This document shows, piece after piece, positions 34,159-39,347 of a stretch of DNA of 39,347 bases. Positions within the stretch are counted from its first letter, which is position 1; each line of letters opens with the position of its first letter. The notes beneath the pieces were generated by a model. The model was given only the letters and a program-made list of their open reading frames with translations. It was not told where the DNA came from and searched no databases. This DNA comes from Opitutales bacterium (lineage in GTDB: Bacteria > Verrucomicrobiota > Verrucomicrobiia > Opitutales > JAFGAQ01), in the NCBI GenBank assembly GCA_016933595.1, contig JAFGAQ010000180.1, positions 1-39,347 on the forward strand, in the 5' to 3' direction. Position numbers and translations under genes: made by a program.

Positions 34159-34248
34159 TGGCGGATGGGGAGGGATTCGAACCCCCGGAACCGTCGCCGG
34201 TTCAACGGTTTTCAAGACCGCCGCAATCGACCACTCTGCCACCCATCC
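34159..34248 (-). tRNA. tRNA-Ser (anticodon UGA) with encoded CCA
   Basis: The minus-strand sequence starts GGATGGG at 34248 and pairs with CCCATCC at 34169-34163. The discriminator G is at 34162 and the encoded CCA at 34161-34159. A D-arm with GCAGAGTGGT is followed by the anticodon arm GCGGT-CTTGAAA-ACCGT. The anticodon is TGA (complement of 34212-34214), reading UCA serine codons. A long variable arm (ACCGGCGACGGT region) and the T-arm with TTCGAAT complete it. All elements fit a class II serine tRNA. Confidence 0.96.
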
Positions 34249-34574
34249 GTGTGTCGTTGTTTCGTGTAGAGTGCCGGAAGGCGGGCAACTGTCAAGCACC
34301 GAGCATCATACCCGGTTCCGGATTTGTTCCGGCTTCTCGTATGGGTATGCGCATTTCAGCCCCACGAGATTCCGTAATCAGGCCCAGACCCGTAACAAGC
34401 TGGTAACATTCACCTCGAAAATTCGGGGCAATTCCAACTGTTTTCCGCGCGAATGCAGCACGCTTGCGACTGATGTTCAACTACTTGCATTACAGACAAA
34501 GAAAATTGGCATGGAGCCTGATAGTTGGAATGCGGGTTCACTCACTTTGGGAGCCCATCGAACAATACATAAAA
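34249..34574. other. Intergenic region between divergent tRNA-Ser and S41 gene (326 bp)
   Basis: This stretch holds the tRNA upstream region with its TTGACA box. The in-frame part preceding the S41 start (34464-34574) has no hydrophobic or conserved content. No further gene, hairpin with T-run or riboswitch was recognised. Confidence 0.45.
34290..34295 (-). promoter_or_regulatory. Possible -35 element of the tRNA-Ser gene
   Basis: TTGACA on the minus strand lies 42 nt before the tRNA 5' end, the distance expected for a -35 box with a short 5' leader. The matching -10 is poor (TCTACA at 34270-34265, spacing 19), so only the -35 box is reasonably supported. Confidence 0.4.
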
Positions 34575-36437
34575 ATGGACATCCAATTGAAACATTCCTT
34601 CAAACGCGCAACCCGAACGGTGTTGCTCTCACTCCTTCTCGGACTGGCGGTCGGCATAGCTCCACTTGCCTGGAGCAAGCCGGTTGACGAAGACCTGAGC
34701 GAACTTCCGTTTACCGAAGCCTACCTACGGACTATCGATCTGCTGGCAGAAAACTACCCACTCGGACATTGGAAAGAAATCGACTGGGAAACGGCTCGCA
34801 ATCGTTATTTGCCGGAGATCGCCCTCGCTGAGAGCAACAACGACCTTCAGGCATTCTGCAGGGTATTTGCCCAGTTCGCATTCAACACGATCCGGGATGG
34901 ACACACGTGGATTACGGTAATAAGTGAAGACGCACCGGTAAGGCAGTCTTTTACCGACATCGTCGCGTCGGAAAGAGGGGGAAGCTTCGGACTGACTCTT
35001 GCGTCCCTGGACAATGGGAAAGTCGTTGTCGCCTCACTTCGCCCAGGGGAACCAGCCGAGTTGGCGGGAATCCAAGTTGGAGACGAAATCATTACATGGA
35101 ACGGGACGCCCATCGTGGACAAACTTGCCACGATTGATCTGCTTTGGGCACTTCAAGGAACACCAACCGATGAAGGAGCGATCCAATTGGCAAATACTTT
35201 CATTGGGAGGGGAGAACCTGAATCCTATGCCGATCTTGTTGTTCGCAATGCATCGGATGGCATCATCTCTGGCTATAGGCTCGAGGCAATCGATGACCCA
35301 TTGGGTCATATGTTCGACATCGCAGAGCTAGGTTCGACTGCACCAGGAAACTCGACATTCCGATTCTACTGGATAAACGGAGGAGTCGCATATCTTGGGA
35401 TATCCTCTCTGGTTCCCGATTTCCCAGAAACCGGATTTGAATCTGACGATCAGATGCTGGCGGCGGGGATGGAATATGTGGAAACATTCAAAGACTACAT
35501 GCGCTCCGTCACGACGGCAGGAGGAAAAGAACTCATTCTCGATTTGAGAGGGAATGAAGGAGGAGCGGATATTCTTGGAGCCATGATGGTGTCCTGCCTG
35601 ACCCGCGACAGCTGGTTATACACTCAGAATGTCTATCAGGATGATAACGGTCAATGGGTTAACGAAGATGATCCGTTTGCGGTATCGATGGTCGAACCTG
35701 AGGGAGATCCCCTTTTTGAAGGCGATATTCTCGTGCTCGTGGACAGCAACACAGTTAGTGCGGGAGAGGGATTTGCCTACCATCTACAGAAACTGCCCAA
35801 TGCCCGCGTTATAGGGACCACCCGCACCAACGGCTCCTACGCATGGGTCGGCTCGCGCATCATCCTCCCCGGAGGCTTGGTCTACAGTTTCCCATCCGGT
35901 CCCGCCCTGGACGAGAGCTTCCAAATCATGATCGATACTAACGCCAAGGGTGAAGGCGGCGTGTATCCCGACATCCGCATCCCGATGTCACTCAATCGCG
36001 TGATGCGTGAAGCCAACGGTGAAGATGTGGAACTCTCATACACAGTCGATGAATTGATTCAAACCCGGGCTACCCGCGAACGCATCAATCCAACACCGGT
36101 AGCCTGCCCCACCATCCTGGCTTTCGAGGTAAACGGAGAATTCCTGCCTGTAGACATTCTCCGACCGGCATCAAACGGGGTCTCGGCAGAAGCCATTCCA
36201 ACAAGGATCCATCTGCCAATCGGGGCCCCAACCGATATCCGCACCATCTGGGATTGGAGAAAGAATCCCTCCAGTTTCACTATCATTCAGGGAGCCCTAC
36301 CCGCCGGACTAAGCCTGAACCGCGAAACGGGACACATAGCGGGATCACCCCAGACCGCGGGAGTCTTCGAGATCCAACTGTCGGTCAAAGACTGGCGCGG
36401 ACGGGGTTACCAGCAACTTCAAATCCACGTCGAATAG
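34575..36437 (+). CDS. Secreted S41-family protease with PDZ and putative-Ig (He_PIG-like) domain
   Basis: This 620-residue exported protein has a signal peptide (RTVLLSLLLGLAVGIAPLAW). An N-terminal helical part carries DGHTWIT (about H110), followed by a PDZ domain (about 138-185, RPGEPAELAGIQVGDEII) and the tricorn/CTP-like S41 core. The nucleophile Ser is in DSNTVSAGEGFAYH (about S395), with LDLRGNEGGAD (about 322-332) as oxyanion region and GEGGVYPDIRIP for the last catalytic acid. The Lys of CtpA-type enzymes (GKGSVQ-like) is not seen, so a tricorn-type tetrad is more likely. The C-terminal GALPAGLSLNRETGHIAGSP is typical of a He_PIG fold. The ATG at 34575 gives the clean signal; the frame opens upstream to 34464 without reason. 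The substrate is unknown. Confidence 0.84.
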   Translation: MDIQLKHSFKRATRTVLLSLLLGLAVGIAPLAWSKPVDEDLSELPFTEAYLRTIDLLAENYPLGHWKEIDWETARNRYLPEIALAESNNDLQAFCRVFAQFAFNTIRDGHTWITVISEDAPVRQSFTDIVASERGGSFGLTLASLDNGKVVVASLRPGEPAELAGIQVGDEIITWNGTPIVDKLATIDLLWALQGTPTDEGAIQLANTFIGRGEPESYADLVVRNASDGIISGYRLEAIDDPLGHMFDIAELGSTAPGNSTFRFYWINGGVAYLGISSLVPDFPETGFESDDQMLAAGMEYVETFKDYMRSVTTAGGKELILDLRGNEGGADILGAMMVSCLTRDSWLYTQNVYQDDNGQWVNEDDPFAVSMVEPEGDPLFEGDILVLVDSNTVSAGEGFAYHLQKLPNARVIGTTRTNGSYAWVGSRIILPGGLVYSFPSGPALDESFQIMIDTNAKGEGGVYPDIRIPMSLNRVMREANGEDVELSYTVDELIQTRATRERINPTPVACPTILAFEVNGEFLPVDILRPASNGVSAEAIPTRIHLPIGAPTDIRTIWDWRKNPSSFTIIQGALPAGLSLNRETGHIAGSPQTAGVFEIQLSVKDWRGRGYQQLQIHVE

Positions 36438-36474
36438 TCTTTTTCGTCCGGATTCGATTCAAGAAAACTGAAAC

Positions 36475-36521
36475 GGCCCATCCCGAGGTGCAACCCGCAA
36501 GGCTTGCGCCAGAGATGGGCC
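36475..36521 (+). terminator. Large hairpin after the S41 gene (probable terminator)
   Basis: GGCCCATC (36475-36482) pairs perfectly with GATGGGCC (36514-36521); a second stem GCAAG/CTTGC lies in the 31 nt loop. It starts 37 bp after the S41 stop. The following ACTTTCC is a weak T-tract, so the terminator role is likely but not certain. Confidence 0.55.
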
Positions 36522-36602
36522 ACTTTCCTGTGACACGCTCCATTTGGGTTGAAAGAATGTAAGCATTCGGACAAGGTGCCTGTTTAACCTTCATTTCTTC
36601 TC

Positions 36603-37403
36603 ATGGCCGACCTGTCCTCCAAAGAAACCCCAGTTGCCCTATCGATCGCCGGCTCAGACAGTGGAGGAGGCGCGGGAATTCAAGCTGATCTCCTCACCTT
36701 CAGAGCCCTCGGCGTTTATGGGACTACCGCCATCACCTGCACTACCGCCCAGAATCCGGATAGCGTGATCTCGGTTTGCCCGCTTTCCCCCGACCACGTT
36801 AAGGACCAAATCCGGCAAGTGCTCGACTACTTTGATGTCCGTGCGATCAAGACCGGGATGCTGTTCAATGCGGAAATTATTCGGGCCGTCGTGGATAGCC
36901 TTTCCGCATCCAGCAAAATTCCCGTCATCGTTGACCCGGTAATGGTCTCCACCAGTGGATCGGTTTTACTCCAGCCTGAGGCCATCGAAATCCTCACAAA
37001 GGAGCTCTTTCCGTTGGCAACGCTTGTCACGCCCAATCTGGATGAAGTGAAAGTGCTCATCAAACGCCATCCCAAAGACCTCCAATCGATCGTAAACGCT
37101 GCCCGATCCTTGGCAACGCGCTTTCAAACGGCTTTCCTCGTTAAAGGCGGACACCTGCCCGGCAATCAGCTAACCGACGTGCTGGCATTTCCCGAATCCG
37201 ATTTCCGCACGTTCAACACACAACGGATCTCCGGGGTCAACAGCCATGGCAGCGGCTGTTCGCTGGCTTCCGCAATCGCGGCAGAAATTGCACGCGGCAA
37301 TCAATTGGAAGAAGCCATTGAAAAAGCACACCGCTTTCTCCAGGACACTTTCTTGCGCCCCGTCATCCTCAAAAAAGGGGCATTTCTCAACCACTTCAGG
37401 TAG
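36603..37403 (+). CDS. thiD: Hydroxymethylpyrimidine/phosphomethylpyrimidine kinase
   Basis: This cytosolic kinase phosphorylates HMP and HMP-P in thiamine synthesis. The 266 residues show the ribokinase-like ThiD signature: SIAGSDSGGGAGIQADLLTF at the N-terminus, CTTAQNP, AIKTGMLF, VDPVMVSTSG, TPNLDEV and the C-terminal anion hole and base in SGVNSHGSGCSLASAIAA. All are intact and length is normal. The start has no Shine-Dalgarno, but the first conserved strand begins at residue 11 as usual. No TPP riboswitch was recognised in the 160 bp before it. The comEC gene starts 12 bp after the stop, so the two are cotranscribed. Confidence 0.94.
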   Translation: MADLSSKETPVALSIAGSDSGGGAGIQADLLTFRALGVYGTTAITCTTAQNPDSVISVCPLSPDHVKDQIRQVLDYFDVRAIKTGMLFNAEIIRAVVDSLSASSKIPVIVDPVMVSTSGSVLLQPEAIEILTKELFPLATLVTPNLDEVKVLIKRHPKDLQSIVNAARSLATRFQTAFLVKGGHLPGNQLTDVLAFPESDFRTFNTQRISGVNSHGSGCSLASAIAAEIARGNQLEEAIEKAHRFLQDTFLRPVILKKGAFLNHFR

Positions 37404-37415
37404 TCTTCCTCCGCC

Positions 37416-39101
37416 ATGCATCGTCCCGGCCAAGAGATCGGGCACCGCAACAGAGCCCCTCTGGTCTATATTCTTACGCCTTGGGGATCGGGATTGATTG
37501 TGTCCCACTTTGTGAGTGCCATCGGCGAATACACGTATCTGCTTCTCATTCTAGCAATCCTTTGTTCGTTCGTTTCCATTGCAGCTTCATGGATTATACA
37601 ATCCCATTCCATTAGGGATTTCGCCTGGGGTATAGTATTCATCACCGGTTCTTTCATTGGGGGTTGGATTCATGGTTCAATGCATCTCCCGGAAACCCTT
37701 CCCGAGTCATGGAACGGGTTACCGCCCCGACAGGCGCGAATGACGGTTCAGGTCAATCGGATTCGCTTCCAACCCGAATCCGACAAGGCCGGATCTTGCG
37801 CATTCACCGGGTCAATCACAGCTGCTCCAACAGTGATGTCGGACAAAACCGGCCACAAAGTCAGCGCCTTTCTTTTCAAACCTGCCGACACCTTCCCCCT
37901 ATTGAAGGGCTCACTTGTACAGGGAACTGGCGTGCTGAAATGGGGCAAATGGAGTTATTTCGCTGAAAACCCCATTCCCAACATGCCCCTGCTCGAATGG
38001 AATGCGGGAGAAGTGCTCTCGGTTGATAACAGCCGGATCCATCCCACCGAGCATCTTCGCGCAAAGGTTTTATCTGAAATCGATGACATCCTAAGCTTGA
38101 ACGCTCCGCAAAACCTGCCGCTCGACGCCTACCTCAAATCCATGGTAACAGGGAGCAAAGCCTACCTCGACAAAGCCAGCAAACAGCGCTTCCAAGCCAC
38201 GGGCTTGATGCATTTCCTCGCCATAAGCGGCTTTCACATGTCGATTCTGGTGCTCAGCCTTGTGATAGCGGGCAAGGCCATTCGATTGCCAAGTTCCTTA
38301 TCTGCATTGGCAATCATCGCCATATCTGCGGCCTATGTGTGGATTACGGGAGCGAGTCCATCTGCCCAACGGGCGTGGATCATGGTGTTATTCTACTTTG
38401 CAGCCGCAGCTTTAAAAAGGAAACCCAACCCCTATGCGGCACTTGTCGCCGCCGCATGCGTGATCCTATGGAATGATCCCCGCCAAATATCCGATCCCGG
38501 ATTTCAGCTGTCTTTCACCATCGTCGCTGGAATCATCGGATACGGAACCGCTCTGATCCGGCAACTTAACCTTCGCCTGCTACCTGACCGGTTCCTGACT
38601 GAAAAACCGACAAGCAAAGGGCTTCGGCTTCGCGCAAGTTTCCTGAGCATGTTAATTCCCCCGCTTGCCATCAGCTGGATTGCCTTCTGGATCAGCGCAC
38701 CCCTTATTGCCTTTCACTTTGGAGCGCTTCCCCTTTCCACCTTTGTCCTCAATCCCATCCTCGGATCCATGTTCGCAGTGAGCCTGATCACGGCATTTCT
38801 CTCGCTTGCACTGGGAGCGATAGGGCTCCTTGGGGTTGCCGGATTTGTCAACTACGCCGCTTGGCTCAATCTTTTTATTATCCATTTCTCAACCTCTTGG
38901 ATGGCTCCAATCTCCTGGCTTAGAATCCCGCTTCAACCAACCATATGGGGATGTCACACTGCCACACTGGGTGCCCTCACCATCCTTACCCTTATTAACC
39001 ACCATCAGCCCCGAATCCCACTCCGGACGTTCCTGATAGTTCCGGGCTGGATAATTCTGGTTCTCTCAGCAGACGCTCTCGTTAGGATTCTTTCGTACTG
39101 A
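37416..39101 (+). CDS. ComEC/Rec2-type membrane protein lacking the MBL domain
   Basis: This 561-residue polytopic membrane protein of the ComEC/Rec2 DNA-uptake channel family has N-terminal helices (YTYLLLILAILCSFVSIAAS). A DUF4131/OB-like soluble part spans about 100-230. The competence domain carries the signature LMHFLAISGFHMSILVL (about residue 270) and then many helices (LSALAIIAISAAYVWITGAS, FYFAAAALKRKPNPYAALVA, QLSFTIVAGIIGYG). The C-terminal metallo-beta-lactamase domain found in the roughly 750-residue ComEC of Bacillus is absent, with the protein ending in a last helix pair. A separate MBL protein could serve instead. It lies 12 bp after thiD; competence itself cannot be claimed from this gene alone. 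Confidence 0.86.
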   Translation: MHRPGQEIGHRNRAPLVYILTPWGSGLIVSHFVSAIGEYTYLLLILAILCSFVSIAASWIIQSHSIRDFAWGIVFITGSFIGGWIHGSMHLPETLPESWNGLPPRQARMTVQVNRIRFQPESDKAGSCAFTGSITAAPTVMSDKTGHKVSAFLFKPADTFPLLKGSLVQGTGVLKWGKWSYFAENPIPNMPLLEWNAGEVLSVDNSRIHPTEHLRAKVLSEIDDILSLNAPQNLPLDAYLKSMVTGSKAYLDKASKQRFQATGLMHFLAISGFHMSILVLSLVIAGKAIRLPSSLSALAIIAISAAYVWITGASPSAQRAWIMVLFYFAAAALKRKPNPYAALVAAACVILWNDPRQISDPGFQLSFTIVAGIIGYGTALIRQLNLRLLPDRFLTEKPTSKGLRLRASFLSMLIPPLAISWIAFWISAPLIAFHFGALPLSTFVLNPILGSMFAVSLITAFLSLALGAIGLLGVAGFVNYAAWLNLFIIHFSTSWMAPISWLRIPLQPTIWGCHTATLGALTILTLINHHQPRIPLRTFLIVPGWIILVLSADALVRILSY

Positions 39102-39210
39102 GCCAATTGCCACTAGCTGATAACCGGAGCACCCGATAAACCACTGGATGCCGCCGTCGTTTCAGACGCAAGTCGATCGCACCTTTCACTAATCGAAGAT
39201 TGGAACTCTC

Positions 39211-39342
39211 ATGGAAAAACTATGGAACCAAACAAAAAGCATAACCGGAAAACAAACTCGGAGTTTTTTGGTCGATGAATCCATCCCGCTATTTCGGCGG
39301 TTCATTGAGAATTCTATTGGGGTTCCACCGGACCATCGATAA
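39211..39342 (+). CDS. Short unrecognised open frame at right edge
   Basis: ATG at 39211 opens 43 codons to a TAA at 39340-39342 (MEKLWNQTKSITGKQTRSFL onward). I recognise no family. A second frame from ATG at 39275 (MNPSRYFGGSLRILLGFHRT), preceded by GGAG at 39260, is open to the window end and could be the start of a gene that continues outside. The two overlap, so at most one is likely to be real. There is a weak AACTC/GAGTT stem with T-run at about 39256-39269. The 109 bp after comEC hold nothing else. Confidence 0.2.
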   Translation: MEKLWNQTKSITGKQTRSFLVDESIPLFRRFIENSIGVPPDHR

Positions 39343-39347
39343 AATCA

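Noticed and set aside
33999-34406. Protein frame reading MADGEGFEPPEPSPVQRFSR
   Set aside because: This is the well-known artefact of translating across an antisense serine tRNA; the tRNA at 34159-34248 explains it.
36440-36602. Possible TPP riboswitch before thiD
   Set aside because: No CTGAGA or ACCTGATC-type core; the only structure is the hairpin assigned to the S41 gene end.
1-39347. CRISPR array, prophage, toxin-antitoxin or restriction genes
   Set aside because: I saw no regularly spaced repeats and no protein with the expected motifs for these systems in the window.

Overview
The window is about 39 kb of ordinary-looking bacterial chromosome: densely packed genes on both strands, mid-range GC, and no phage, plasmid, CRISPR or rRNA signal. 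The gene mix is N-terminally anchored TPR/FG-GAP proteins, a FecR-domain protein, a BatD/BatE pair, a secreted protein with DUF5648-type repeats, a RAYT transposase and an IF3 with an acidic tail. That mix fits Verrucomicrobiota, probably Opitutae/Puniceicoccales-like. This placement is inference from gene style and not from a marker phylogeny. Few starts have a clear Shine-Dalgarno sequence, so several start codons are approximate.

Layout. The left edge (1-136, minus) is the 5' end of a RAYT/Y1 transposase, cut by the window. Next come a small ferredoxin, proC, an exodeoxyribonuclease III and a secreted polysaccharide deacetylase (plus strand). An alpha/beta hydrolase and a secreted C39-like/DUF5648 protein follow on the minus strand. 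A TPR protein and an FG-GAP lipoprotein form an ATGA-coupled pair (5987-8772). dps is divergent from a pyrC-led operon: pyrC, then a cNMP-binding/CBS/DUF294 protein with an eroded nucleotidyltransferase site (ATGA overlap), then a DEDDh exonuclease. An unrecognised membrane-anchored protein and an AT-rich, inverted-repeat-bearing intergenic region (14562-14968) follow.

The carbohydrate block (14969-20442) holds a GT4 glycosyltransferase, a GH13_18-type sugar phosphorylase 22 bp downstream, a sugar nucleotidyltransferase and a UGT-like glycosyltransferase. It could serve synthesis and phosphorolytic recycling of a small glycoside such as a glycerate- or glycerol-type compatible solute. Then come batD-batE (minus), a divergent FecR-domain protein, infC, a cell-wall amidase and ispH. 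On the minus strand follow an EI24/CysZ-like membrane protein, leuB with a clear terminator, metY and a CNNM/CBS membrane protein. rtcB, tRNA-Ser(UGA), a secreted S41 protease with a putative-Ig tail, thiD and a short ComEC complete the window. The last 246 bases hold only short doubtful reading frames.

Most of this is housekeeping. The parts most likely to repay study are the pyrC/pseudo-nucleotidyltransferase/DEDDh exonuclease operon, the GT4-phosphorylase pair, the unknown protein beside the AT-rich control region, and the orphan BatD-BatE pair. No confidently novel multi-gene system is evident.
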